Assembly (NCBI GenBank): GCA_002505405.1
Contig: DAVD01000019.1
Location: 1 to 60,602 of the forward strand
Length of the DNA stretch: 60,602 nt
From: Candidatus Poseidonia alphae
GTDB lineage: Archaea; Thermoplasmatota; Poseidoniia; Poseidoniales; Poseidoniaceae
Direction of reading: 5' to 3'
The notes under the pieces are model-generated. The model saw nothing but the letters and a program-made list of their open reading frames with translations, searched no databases and had not been told where the DNA came from. The translations under genes were made by a program, and so were the position numbers. Of this stretch, positions 17,072 to 26,417 are shown piece after piece. Positions within the stretch are counted from its first letter, which is position 1, and each line of letters begins with the position of its first letter.

Positions 17072-20000
17072 CTATTCCTCTTGCGAGGTGTCCATGAGTT
17101 CTGGTGGTCGAGGCGGGGGGCGCGTTCCAAAAACAATACGTCGTATTTTTGCTCGTTGATACACTTCCTCCCGTTCTTCCCATCTCTGCCGTGCAATAAA
17201 CAGCACCATTCCAGCCAAGACTACCGAGAGCAAGGACAGACTGAGCATGGCCATTTCCCCTTGAGCGTCGTCGGGATCGCCACTCCTAATATCAGCCAAC
17301 GGAACTGGGATTCTTGGCGTCATGTTTTCAATCTCTACCGTCAAACCAAGCCGTCCGGTTTTCCATGCCTCAACTTCCCAAACATAGTTTGACCATTCAC
17401 CTCGTGAGAGTGAGAGTGTTTCTGTTTGAAGGAGAACTCCTTCATCATCCCGTAGATGGACCGTCAAATTACCGTCCAGCAATCCAGCGTTTGCAATTCG
17501 CACGAAAACCGAGATATTTTCTCCGACTGATGGTCGGAACGGAAGGGCTGAGATATCGGTAAATGTCGGTTCAAACGCGACCCACGTGACTCCAATTCGA
17601 AGTGGGTCGTCAGAAGTGCCCAATCCCACCAGCGGTCGACCTGAACGGTCTGAGCCTTCAAACCAAACAACAAGTAAATCACTGCGTTGAAGTTCAACAC
17701 CGTTCGGTTCGAGGTTCAAAGTTGACTCGTAGATGAATTTCGTATTCAATGAAAGGTTCAACGGAACCAAGGTCTGCCCTTTTGACCCCTCAACTTCCTC
17801 GCCCATTCGGTAAAACACGTGGTGGACAATCAACGGCTCGGGAGGCATGTGTGTATCATCACTCACCATCAGCATCAACGGTACTGCTTGAAGTGAATCA
17901 GAAGCAATCCCTTGAAGCGAACCGGGTGCGAGCGTAAGTTGTGGGGCGAGATCATCAACAACAACTTCGTATTCTAATGATGTTAAGTTATATCCTGAAA
18001 ATCCGAGAACATCAACCTGTAACCCCCCATAATCATGATACAATGTATTCTCGTTCATGATGACATCAAAGACAAACAACCCGTCGCTTGAATGGGTGAT
18101 GTTGCCCGATTCTTTCCGTTCACCGTCAGTCAACTGCCAGGTTAACTGACCCTGCTCAGGAAGGAATTCGGCAAGATGGTCGGTGCCTGCATGGAAAAGG
18201 CCAATTTCGTGGTGGACTCGGTCATTGCGATGGAACCAATAGGTCGTTTCGTTGTTTGAACCAAGAGGTTGAGTCGTGTCACTGATGTTGATCCAGCGCA
18301 TATCAAGGGCGTTGGAAGGCACCCATGAGAGGCGGTTAATTTTGGACAAGCCCAACCCTAGGTCATTGCCCTCATCAAAGATTTTGAGAGAAGGAGTCCC
18401 TCCTTCATCCATCAAATCAAAGGTTGCGTTCCATTCCAAACGGAACTTGATTTGGATTTGGAACATGGATGTGAGGGGACGCTGCGTAACCGACACTGCA
18501 GGCGCCCCCAGGAAACAGGTTTCATCGAAGATGACTTCTCCAAAGCGAGGCCCGTAATGGACGTTACAGTCGTCGGGTTGATCTCTTCCCAGCAATGCAA
18601 ACCGGATGCTTTCAAGAGAATTCAAACCGTTACCGTCCGAAATATCAAACGAAAACGTATGTTCTTTGCCGGCTAAAAGTGAGTTGTTGACAAGGTCCAT
18701 GTCGATGCTCTCTATGCTTAGAAGCGTATCGTAACGCATTTGCACCGTAAATGTAGCAAGGTCATTCGCTTCACCAAATGAACCTCCACCTCGAAGGGAG
18801 TTTCCGCCTAAATCCTCGCTTTCTAAAACGATACTAACGCGACCTGTATTGCTTGCGAAGCCAACTGCATCTGTCCATGAAAGAAGCGGCAAATCAACTT
18901 CTAACTCTGTACTACCGAGGTTGAGGCTCACGTTTTCTTGTTTGTATTCACTTTGGTCCATCACACCATCATTGTTAGAATCGTCCCGCGCCTCCATCCA
19001 AGAGAAGATACTTAGCTGAGGTGAGACACCCTCAATGTCCATGATATTGAGACGGAGTGGAATGTCTTGTCCATTCGTCCAAACGTGTCCGTCAGCAAGA
19101 ACTTCTTCTCCCGAATCCAAAACCGTCAGTGATGTCACCGTTGGAGATACGATATCAAAGAGGAACCGGACCGGCGTGATGATGACCGTTCTGTCTTCGC
19201 TCGTGGATAAAGAGGCACTCAGAGGACCCGGCCTGGAAATTGTTGGTTGTATTTGGAGCCACGTATTGCTAGGCACCTCATCCGACAACTGTGGAGAGAT
19301 GAGTGGAAGAGAAAACCGTCCATCAAGGCCCACTTCGGTCGTCCAACTTTGAGACCAATTAACCGCTGAACCCGGCCATTCATCTGGACCGCCCGATTCG
19401 TTCCTAGGGGGGACCGTGTGAATGTTAATCTGAATTTCAGCATCACCTTCAGAAATCCATTCGTTAGAGATTCCCTCCATACGAACACGGCCTTCTGCAA
19501 TCATTGAACGGTTATTTGATAGATGGAATGGCCAAAGGGGGTTGGTCCAATCATCCAATCGCCTTGAAAGGTCGTCTGTGACTTCAAATTGAACGATTTC
19601 CATATCATTTTCAACTTCATTGAAATTGGTTTTTCTCACCGAAATTGCTGGACCTGTTTGCAGTCCATCCGTGTCGGTTCCATAAGTCAGCACATGAAGG
19701 TCGTCAACATCGTTGAGAAGCCAAGTGCTGGTAAACACCCAAGTAATACTGCAGGAATTTGTGTCGCAAAAGACTTGAGAACTTGATGTGTTGATCGGTG
19801 CAAGGCCCATGCCGTTGAGATGAAGGAAACGAGGCGTTGTATCAAACCGCTCGGCCTTGGCGTGGACGAAGGCGTCTGCTGCATTGTCTGTTCTAGAAAG
19901 AAGAAGTTCAACCTGTTCAAAGTCGGCTGCATCTTCTGCTAAATCAACGGGGTTGATTCGTTGATGGTGGGTGACAATCGTAATCGATTCACCCGGGAGC

Positions 20001-23000
20001 CAGCGCGTATGGTCCATTTCCTCCACTGATTCAATCATCAACGGAGCGGTCTGAGCCTGCAGGTCAAGCGTGATCCCGCCACTCTGAGTTGAAATATGGA
20101 GGGGTACGTCAAGAACTGCGCGCATATCACCCATAAACGACGCTTGTTTAGCCTGATTAAGGAGTGCCCCTGGAATCTCAATGTTGTAAGTTTGCACATC
20201 GTACATGTGTTGGAAATCAATTATTTTCAAGTCTCCCTGACCTTGGAGCAGAATGGAAAGTTGACACGTGGCCAAATCAAGACCGGCCCCATAAGACCGT
20301 TGAACGACTCGATTTGGACATGTTTCATTGGATGTGTAGATATAGCCGGTTGGGCCCAAAACCGTAGTTTTGATCACCCCGTTAACCAGTAAGTCCACGG
20401 TTCCGCTTGTGTTGGTAACGAGAATGTGCAACACAGTGGTTGGAACGAAAGAATTCACCGTGGTAGTGGGCACAACTGCAGTGTAATTCACCCGATAAGG
20501 CAGGGAATTGACCGAGACTGAGGGGGAAGGGGCAGTGGCGTTCCACTGCCATTGTTGTTGGTCATACTGAGCGTGTGAAAATTGATGGTTAAGTCCAAAC
20601 GAAGGGGAGGCTCCTGTTTCTGGCCACTGCCAAAGACTGAGGTTGTTGTGGCCGAGTTGAAGGTGGGGCGAACGGGGCGGTGAGACGCAATCAAGTGTCA
20701 TCTTTGCCCGATGGAAAACCTCTCCGCCGTTCGCATCAACCCGAAGGGAGTGAACAAGTTCGGGTGTACCGAGATAGGACATGTTGAGATGATTCACGCC
20801 CCCCCCTGCGCTTGTATAAGACGAGGTGAGGAGTTGGGCTCTTGCATTGGTCCATGTCAAATTGGCCCCATAGGTGGTCAATCGATATCCTGAATGCGGG
20901 CAAAGTGCAACGGGGGGCAAATCAGCCCCCGACGTCCCGTTAACCTCAAGGAACCCTTCGCTGCTCAAGACCGATTGTTGGAAAGGAGCCAGTGATTGAA
21001 GGTACTGAGGACTAATGTAAACTGTAGAACCAACTGTTAAACTGTGAATAAGGGGGGTGACCAATACGTCCAGAGTGCTCATTTGGACACGGAGATAGAC
21101 GACAGGGTGCTCGATGGGGTCAATCGCCAAATGAAACGGCAATACCAGGTCATTATGCCCGAGAATTACCGACCCACTGGCGTCCAAGACGTCAATGGCC
21201 ATCGCGGTATCGTCTGGAACATAGGCCCATCCATCAACCAAACCGTAACCGTAGTTCTCGTCGGGATAGAGCGCTGGTGATGTCCAAGACCCTTCCGATT
21301 CAAACACGTCGACTTCAATTCCAGCGTCATCAATGTACCACCCATCGGCTTCAATATATGTATCTGAAAAGAACGAGAATCGAGCTCGCACCGTAGTTCC
21401 AGAGAGATTGGAAAGGTCCTTGGTTTTCAAATCAAAACCACGGGGGGCATTGTTTCCACCGCAGCCTCCAGCCACGTTTGAACCGTCGAAGATACCTTCC
21501 CCGAAAAACGGTGAATTGCTGTTTGGGGTTGAAATTTGGTCATGAAAGGAGGTCGTATCTACCGGTAAAAACCACCATGAATCTCCTCCATCGGTTGAAA
21601 TGGATACCGCTCCGCCGTCCCAATCTGCTTCTGAGCAAATCCACGAGCGAAACGTGAGACGAGCCGTTGCGTTTTCTGGAACGACGTATTCCGGGCTGAC
21701 CAGATGTGTGTAAATGTTGGGCTGGTAACGTGTTGTGAGGTTGATTGCTGCACCGTTGAGGCCCGAGTGGAATGCTCCAGGACCGTACCCCGATGTGTTT
21801 CTTGTTTGACCGATTTCCCATGTTTGTGCGCCAGTTCCTTCAACATACCATCCCGAGGGGGTGGTCAATGAAGATTCAAACGCGTCCGAGTCAAATGAAG
21901 CACCGTTCATTCCGTATTGGTTGGTCCACTGCCATTCGTTGATGTCTCCATTTGGGGGGGGGAGCCATCCCTCTGAACTCCCGACCGTACCGGAGGGTTG
22001 GTTTGAGAAATTTGCTACGAGCCTCTTTTGCTCCAAGGGAGTGCCGATGTTGCTGTAAACGGAAACATCGTCGATCATGATCCCTTCCCAACCGGATGAG
22101 CCGCTTCCACCAAACCCTACCTGAGAACTGGTAAGCACTACGAATTCCAAAAGTGCATGACTGGCATTGACGTGAGTAGACGCATTGGCTGGAAGTGAAT
22201 ACACCTGAGGCACCCAACGATTGGACTCGTCCATGTAGTAGGTTCCCTGCCAGTTAAACCCGTTACCTGGAAGGCCCGGAAGGCCTGAAAGCAGCTGCCA
22301 TGTTGTTCCGTTATCGAGACTCAGGAAGGTTTGCATGTTATCGTTAAAACTTCCTTCAAGGTCCCAATTCGCCCAGAATTCCAAATCAAGCGGACCCGCC
22401 ATCCCTGACAAATTTGCACCAACTCGCAATATTCCATAGGCGTCCGATGCATACGAGCCAGTGAGGTTTCCGTGAAACCAAACGCCCGGCAAATCTCCGG
22501 CATTTGAGAGATTCATATTGTCAAGAAACCATCCTCCACGAGGCGAAGAGGTTGATGAGGTCTGAAAACACATACGAAATTCAAACGTTGTGGCGCCGTG
22601 AGGTAGGATCGAATCGAGGGCAAATTGAGTGGACAGCCATTGACTTGACTGGCCAGACCAAATTTGAGAGGGTGTATTTGAAAGTCCTGAAGCGTTGCTA
22701 TAACCGCCCACTGGGACAAGGGTCTGCCATGCATTCTGGGAAGAAGACCTCCACTCCATCCAAGCAGCGTCGGAATCCTCCAAAGCCAACCATTGGTCAA
22801 TAGAAAGCGTGTAATCTTTTACAAATCCAGGAATTGAATACGACGGTGAAATGAGGCACCCTGTCATGTTTGCCTGCAGGTCATGAGGGTGGACGGTCCC
22901 TACGACATTCTGGCCGGAAGGCGCTGAAACAGGAAGGTTGTGAGAACTGTTTGTAGTCCAACTTCCTGGTTGAGTAATGCCCCACACCGAATGATGAAGG

Positions 23001-23440
23001 CCCGTACCCCTCCAACCGACTGCTGTTTCAACAAGGGATTCAAAATTAGTGAGGGTGGCGATGGATTGTTGTGAGGCCAGGCTCAATTGCCCCCCACGAC
23101 CAATTCCCTGAGTTCCATTGTGAGTCCCACTCCACCCGTTCCCAGAATCAATGCCAAACGAGGATGATGAATCCTCATTCTCCAACCATTCCGGAGTGAT
23201 TGAAAGGTTTCCTCCAAGGAACGTCTCGTTGTAGGGGACTGAGAGGGCGTTGTTTTGTGTCAATGAAACACCCGTGGCATTAACTTGAGGCAGGTATGTC
23301 TGCGCCATAGAGGGCTTTTGTTCTTCTTCAAGAGGGTAGGATACTGCTGCGGTCCAGGAGGTGACGACCATCATGAGCGCCATCAAGAATGCGGAACTGC
23401 GTTTCTGCAGCAGGCGCTTTGACGGAACTTTGGCCAGCAA
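17072..23440 (-). CDS. giant secreted, membrane-anchored surface protein with MAM/jelly-roll-like repeats
   Basis: A 2122-residue protein. The start codon is TTG at 23440, preceded by AAGGTGAG at 6 bases; it adds the basic part (KVPSKRLLQKR) of a signal peptide whose hydrophobic core is AFLMALMMVVTSWTAAV. At least three jelly-roll/MAM-like units end in GGWFLDNMNL (about 305), GIMIDDVSVY (about 455) and GWYIDDAGIEV (about 700). A calcium-loop-like DSNNDGVMDQSE occurs near 1490. A CARDB-like beta domain (about 1960-2050) precedes a membrane helix (about 2062-2083) and a short basic cytoplasmic tail with PPPRPP. There is no recognisable catalytic domain, so it is probably an adhesin, a structural surface protein or a carrier for binding modules. 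Confidence 0.85.
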   Translation of the reverse strand: MLAKVPSKRLLQKRSSAFLMALMMVVTSWTAAVSYPLEEEQKPSMAQTYLPQVNATGVSLTQNNALSVPYNETFLGGNLSITPEWLENEDSSSSFGIDSGNGWSGTHNGTQGIGRGGQLSLASQQSIATLTNFESLVETAVGWRGTGLHHSVWGITQPGSWTTNSSHNLPVSAPSGQNVVGTVHPHDLQANMTGCLISPSYSIPGFVKDYTLSIDQWLALEDSDAAWMEWRSSSQNAWQTLVPVGGYSNASGLSNTPSQIWSGQSSQWLSTQFALDSILPHGATTFEFRMCFQTSSTSSPRGGWFLDNMNLSNAGDLPGVWFHGNLTGSYASDAYGILRVGANLSGMAGPLDLEFWANWDLEGSFNDNMQTFLSLDNGTTWQLLSGLPGLPGNGFNWQGTYYMDESNRWVPQVYSLPANASTHVNASHALLEFVVLTSSQVGFGGSGSSGWEGIMIDDVSVYSNIGTPLEQKRLVANFSNQPSGTVGSSEGWLPPPNGDINEWQWTNQYGMNGASFDSDAFESSLTTPSGWYVEGTGAQTWEIGQTRNTSGYGPGAFHSGLNGAAINLTTRYQPNIYTHLVSPEYVVPENATARLTFRSWICSEADWDGGAVSISTDGGDSWWFLPVDTTSFHDQISTPNSNSPFFGEGIFDGSNVAGGCGGNNAPRGFDLKTKDLSNLSGTTVRARFSFFSDTYIEADGWYIDDAGIEVDVFESEGSWTSPALYPDENYGYGLVDGWAYVPDDTAMAIDVLDASGSVILGHNDLVLPFHLAIDPIEHPVVYLRVQMSTLDVLVTPLIHSLTVGSTVYISPQYLQSLAPFQQSVLSSEGFLEVNGTSGADLPPVALCPHSGYRLTTYGANLTWTNARAQLLTSSYTSAGGGVNHLNMSYLGTPELVHSLRVDANGGEVFHRAKMTLDCVSPPRSPHLQLGHNNLSLWQWPETGASPSFGLNHQFSHAQYDQQQWQWNATAPSPSVSVNSLPYRVNYTAVVPTTTVNSFVPTTVLHILVTNTSGTVDLLVNGVIKTTVLGPTGYIYTSNETCPNRVVQRSYGAGLDLATCQLSILLQGQGDLKIIDFQHMYDVQTYNIEIPGALLNQAKQASFMGDMRAVLDVPLHISTQSGGITLDLQAQTAPLMIESVEEMDHTRWLPGESITIVTHHQRINPVDLAEDAADFEQVELLLSRTDNAADAFVHAKAERFDTTPRFLHLNGMGLAPINTSSSQVFCDTNSCSITWVFTSTWLLNDVDDLHVLTYGTDTDGLQTGPAISVRKTNFNEVENDMEIVQFEVTDDLSRRLDDWTNPLWPFHLSNNRSMIAEGRVRMEGISNEWISEGDAEIQINIHTVPPRNESGGPDEWPGSAVNWSQSWTTEVGLDGRFSLPLISPQLSDEVPSNTWLQIQPTISRPGPLSASLSTSEDRTVIITPVRFLFDIVSPTVTSLTVLDSGEEVLADGHVWTNGQDIPLRLNIMDIEGVSPQLSIFSWMEARDDSNNDGVMDQSEYKQENVSLNLGSTELEVDLPLLSWTDAVGFASNTGRVSIVLESEDLGGNSLRGGGSFGEANDLATFTVQMRYDTLLSIESIDMDLVNNSLLAGKEHTFSFDISDGNGLNSLESIRFALLGRDQPDDCNVHYGPRFGEVIFDETCFLGAPAVSVTQRPLTSMFQIQIKFRLEWNATFDLMDEGGTPSLKIFDEGNDLGLGLSKINRLSWVPSNALDMRWINISDTTQPLGSNNETTYWFHRNDRVHHEIGLFHAGTDHLAEFLPEQGQLTWQLTDGERKESGNITHSSDGLFVFDVIMNENTLYHDYGGLQVDVLGFSGYNLTSLEYEVVVDDLAPQLTLAPGSLQGIASDSLQAVPLMLMVSDDTHMPPEPLIVHHVFYRMGEEVEGSKGQTLVPLNLSLNTKFIYESTLNLEPNGVELQRSDLLVVWFEGSDRSGRPLVGLGTSDDPLRIGVTWVAFEPTFTDISALPFRPSVGENISVFVRIANAGLLDGNLTVHLRDDEGVLLQTETLSLSRGEWSNYVWEVEAWKTGRLGLTVEIENMTPRIPVPLADIRSGDPDDAQGEMAMLSLSLLSVVLAGMVLFIARQRWEEREEVYQRAKIRRIVFGTRPPPRPPELMDTSQEE

Positions 23441-23569
23441 TTTATTCTCACCTTACTCCTACAGACGAGGTTGTTGGATATGAAGGGGTGTCTTTGACGC
23501 ATCACCATGCACCAACCCAAACCAGGATGAGAAAAGGGTTCAAATCAAGTCACCTGCACGACCCGACTG

Positions 23570-24583
23570 ATGTCCTCAATTCGTGATCTCGACAGCGCAC
23601 AAGCGCGAGAGATTGAGGAACAACTCTTCACGACTCATCGACAGCAGTTACCCCGTCATGTACCCGTCCCACTGCCCCGTCAGGACTTTTGGGAAATGAT
23701 TCGAAGGTTGCTCTCAAGCCTTGATTTGGACATTCAGGAAATGATGCGAAAGGGGGCGACTGATATGCGGCTCCAAAATTTACAGAAACGCCAAACGAAC
23801 ATTCGGCGAATTGCATCGGAACTTGCTCGAAAGCGAATGGTAGCCATGATGCAACACGCAGCCAGTCAGTCCCTTCGAGGTGCGATGAACCCCGGAATGG
23901 TCCAGGAGTTGCCTGCAATTGACTGGCAGCGACACGATCCGGCTGAAAAGGCATTTTATCACGCCCTAATACTCAACGTTGACCGGTTCAAGAAAGAGAT
24001 CGACTGGCAGGGTATGCAGCAAGGCATCGTAGGTGAAATCGACCGAGGGCCCATGACTCACGCCCCTGGAACCATGCAACTTGACGCTTTTTTGGAGGCT
24101 GGTTCCGAAGGACTAACATCGCAACCCCCTCCAGATTTGGCTTTTGAGGATGACCTCCCTCCGCTAGGAGAACCTGAAACTGATGAAGAAGACCGACTCC
24201 TTGATGAAGTTGAATGGCATGACGAAGAAGCCTACCTTTTGGAAGACCCAACACATTCTGAACCAATCCCTCTGCCTCTCGCTTCAATCCCTGTTGCTGG
24301 AAAGCACGGTGCAGCAATGGAACTTGCTCCATCAAGTGAACCAATCGCCATCATTGATGAGCCTCCAATGGATGCTCAAGTAGAAGTCAATGAGCCCAAT
24401 GAAGAAAATACTTCAGTTCAGGACGAACTTGTTCGGGTTCGAATCCTTGAATCCCTGCCTGAGCCGATAGTAACCGAAGACGGAGAGGAACTCAGTCTAG
24501 AAGGCGGAGACATTCACTTCCTTGACACACCAACGGCAACATGGTTGATGGATGCCGGCGTTGCAGAGCAAGCAGAGCTTTGA
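23570..24583 (+). CDS. GINS replication-complex subunit (Gins51/Gins15-like) with acidic linker
   Basis: A 337-residue protein, a candidate subunit of the archaeal GINS complex that ties the MCM helicase to GAN/Cdc45 and primase. The helical A domain (about 20-150) has RIASELARKRMVAMM and DPAEKAFYHALILNVDRFKKEI, the pattern of GINS long helices. The C-terminal B domain (about 285-337) reads VRVRILESLPEPIV, GEELSLEGGDIHFL and LMDAGVAE, very like archaeal Gins51. Between them lies an acidic, proline-rich, probably disordered linker of about 120 residues, much longer than usual. A TATA-like TTCAAAT is centred about 27 bp before the ATG and no SD is seen, so the mRNA is probably leaderless. It is divergent from the giant gene, with 129 bp between. 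Confidence 0.82.
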   Translation: MSSIRDLDSAQAREIEEQLFTTHRQQLPRHVPVPLPRQDFWEMIRRLLSSLDLDIQEMMRKGATDMRLQNLQKRQTNIRRIASELARKRMVAMMQHAASQSLRGAMNPGMVQELPAIDWQRHDPAEKAFYHALILNVDRFKKEIDWQGMQQGIVGEIDRGPMTHAPGTMQLDAFLEAGSEGLTSQPPPDLAFEDDLPPLGEPETDEEDRLLDEVEWHDEEAYLLEDPTHSEPIPLPLASIPVAGKHGAAMELAPSSEPIAIIDEPPMDAQVEVNEPNEENTSVQDELVRVRILESLPEPIVTEDGEELSLEGGDIHFLDTPTATWLMDAGVAEQAEL

Positions 24584-24647
24584 TTTTACAACCTAAAGTT
24601 GTCAAAAACAAACTTATGTTGTTCTCAGATGAGAAGAAAGTTGAGAC

Positions 24648-24977
24648 TCAGTTGACGGAGCGCATTGAAATTTCAATGCTCACGGTGTCAGGGATTGGAA
24701 TCTTTGTAACCAGGCGAAGGGCATTTTCGTCCTTACCGGTCGAGATGTCCATTTCAAGAAGTCGCTTGTGTACGCGAAGTTCCCAGTGATCGTAGGTTTC
24801 ACTGCCTTCACCGTCTGGAGCCTTGCGAACAGGGACTACGAGACGACGTGTGGGCAGGGGAATTGGCCCACGAAGGGTAATTCCGCCTGTATCACAGATG
24901 GTTTTGATTTGGCCTGCAACCGAATCGAGATCTTTGTGGTTTTCACCGGTTAATTTGATAACAGTCACTGCGGCCAT
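24648..24977 (-). CDS. rps10: 30S ribosomal protein uS10
   Basis: A 109-residue small-subunit ribosomal protein. The segments GPIPLPTRRLVVPVRKAPDG and YDHWELRVHKRLLEMD are diagnostic of archaeal/eukaryotic uS10. The start at 24977 has AAGGAGGGG upstream, whereas the in-frame ATG 24 bases earlier does not. The gene lies 42 bp downstream of EF-1A in the same direction, the classic archaeal EF-1A - rps10 pair, and is probably cotranscribed with it. Confidence 0.96.
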   Translation of the reverse strand: MAAVTVIKLTGENHKDLDSVAGQIKTICDTGGITLRGPIPLPTRRLVVPVRKAPDGEGSETYDHWELRVHKRLLEMDISTGKDENALRLVTKIPIPDTVSIEISMRSVN

Positions 24978-25019
24978 GCTCTCCCCTCCTTGAATCAACA
25001 ATCATTGCTCGAGCAATGC

Positions 25020-26309
25020 TCACTTCTTATCGATCTTCAGACAGACACCTGCGGCGACGGTCTTACCCATGTCACGGATAGCGAAGCGGGAAAGTTCTGG
25101 GAACGTGTCCATTTGCTCGATAGCCATTGGCTTGGTGGGTTGGAAGCGGATGAGGCATGCGTCACCGGTCTTGAGGAAGGAAGGGTTAGCTTCCTTTCCA
25201 GCCTTGTTGGTCTTCTCAAGAAGTTCCATGAACTTCACAGCAACTTGTGCGGTGTGAGCGTGGAACACTGGGCAGTATCCAACGGAGACAGCCTTTGGAA
25301 TGTCCATAAGTTGGATTTGACCGACGAAGGTCTCATCGTGACGAACGAACGTAGGTTCGCTGTCGGAGTATCCAGCAACGTCACCACGGCGGATGTCGGT
25401 TGCAGCAAGTCCACGGACGTTGAATCCAACGTTGTCACCAGGTTCGGCCTTTTCGACCATGGTGTGGTGCATTTCAATGGACTTCACTTCACCGGACTTT
25501 TGCGATGGGTTGAACACGATGTTCTTTCCAACGTTTAGTGTACCGGTTTCAATCTTACCAACAGGCACAGTTCCGATACCGGAAATCTTGTACACGTCTT
25601 GGATAGGCAAACGGAGAGGCTTGTCAAGAGGCTTGCTTGGCATTGGAGTAGCGTTGATGGCTTCAAAGAGAGTTGGTCCCTTGTACCATGAGCACTTGTC
25701 AGACTTGTTGTAGACGTTGTCGCCGTTAAGAGACGATGCAGGAATCATTGGGACGTCGTCAGGCTTGAATCCAGCCATCTTAAGGAGCTGGGAAACTTCT
25801 CCACAGGCCTTGGTGTACTTTTCTTCTGCCCAGTCAACACCGGAAATATCCATCTTGTTGACGTGAACGATAAGTCCCTTAACTCCGAGAACCTTAGCAA
25901 GGAAAGCGTGTTCCTTGGTTTGAGCGTTAACACCGTCGTTTGCTGCACAGAGCAAAACAGCGGTATCTGCTTGGGAGGCACCGGTGATCATGTTCTTGAC
26001 GAAATCTCGGTGACCAGGAGCATCGATGATGGTCCAGTAAAAGTCAGGAGTAAAGAATTCCTTGTGAGCGACGTCGATGGTAATTCCACGCTCTCGCTCT
26101 TCCTTGAGTCCGTCCATAACGTATGCAAGTCCGAAACCGGCCTTACCAGCTTCTGCAGCGAGTTTTTCGTTCTTTTCGATAACGTGGCCTTCAATGTGAC
26201 CAGAGTCGAGGAGGAGACGTCCAACGGTTGTGGACTTTCCGTGGTCGACGTGACCAATAAATACGATGTTACGGTGTGGCTTGCTTCTGTCTTCCCATTG
26301 TGATGGCAT
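25020..26309 (-). CDS. tuf: translation elongation factor EF-1A (EF-Tu-like GTPase)
   Basis: A 429-residue archaeal elongation factor 1-alpha, which brings aminoacyl-tRNA to the ribosome. G1 is GHVDHGKST (residues 19-27), G2 lies in GITIDVAHKEF, G3 is DAPGHRDFVKNMITGASQAD and G4 is NKMD. Domains 2 and 3 follow with the expected VGKIETG and PGDNVGFNVRG. Full length matches the family. SD AAGGAG lies 8 bases before the ATG, and a TATA element TTTCATATAG lies about 40 bp upstream. Confidence 0.98.
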   Translation of the reverse strand: MPSQWEDRSKPHRNIVFIGHVDHGKSTTVGRLLLDSGHIEGHVIEKNEKLAAEAGKAGFGLAYVMDGLKEERERGITIDVAHKEFFTPDFYWTIIDAPGHRDFVKNMITGASQADTAVLLCAANDGVNAQTKEHAFLAKVLGVKGLIVHVNKMDISGVDWAEEKYTKACGEVSQLLKMAGFKPDDVPMIPASSLNGDNVYNKSDKCSWYKGPTLFEAINATPMPSKPLDKPLRLPIQDVYKISGIGTVPVGKIETGTLNVGKNIVFNPSQKSGEVKSIEMHHTMVEKAEPGDNVGFNVRGLAATDIRRGDVAGYSDSEPTFVRHDETFVGQIQLMDIPKAVSVGYCPVFHAHTAQVAVKFMELLEKTNKAGKEANPSFLKTGDACLIRFQPTKPMAIEQMDTFPELSRFAIRDMGKTVAAGVCLKIDKK

Positions 26310-26347
26310 GGTAATCGCTCCTTAGCAAGCCTTCCGAAAAGCAACCC

Positions 26348-26357
26348 CTATATGAAA
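26348..26357 (-). promoter_or_regulatory. EF-1A promoter element TTTCATATAG
   Basis: The 10-mer TTTCATATAG (minus strand) lies about 40 bp before the EF-1A ATG. The identical 10-mer occurs at the same relative place before eS8. It is the probable TATA region of a strong translation-gene promoter. Confidence 0.6.
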
Positions 26358-26417
26358 GCCGCGACGCGTTCAATTTTCCCGAATTCTCTTCAAGTTGTGG
26401 AATAAAGCAGTCCCAAG

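Noticed and set aside
16890..17196. Two minus-strand short frames across the tRNA-Leu
   Set aside because: They are produced by reading through a tRNA; the tRNA fold is convincing.
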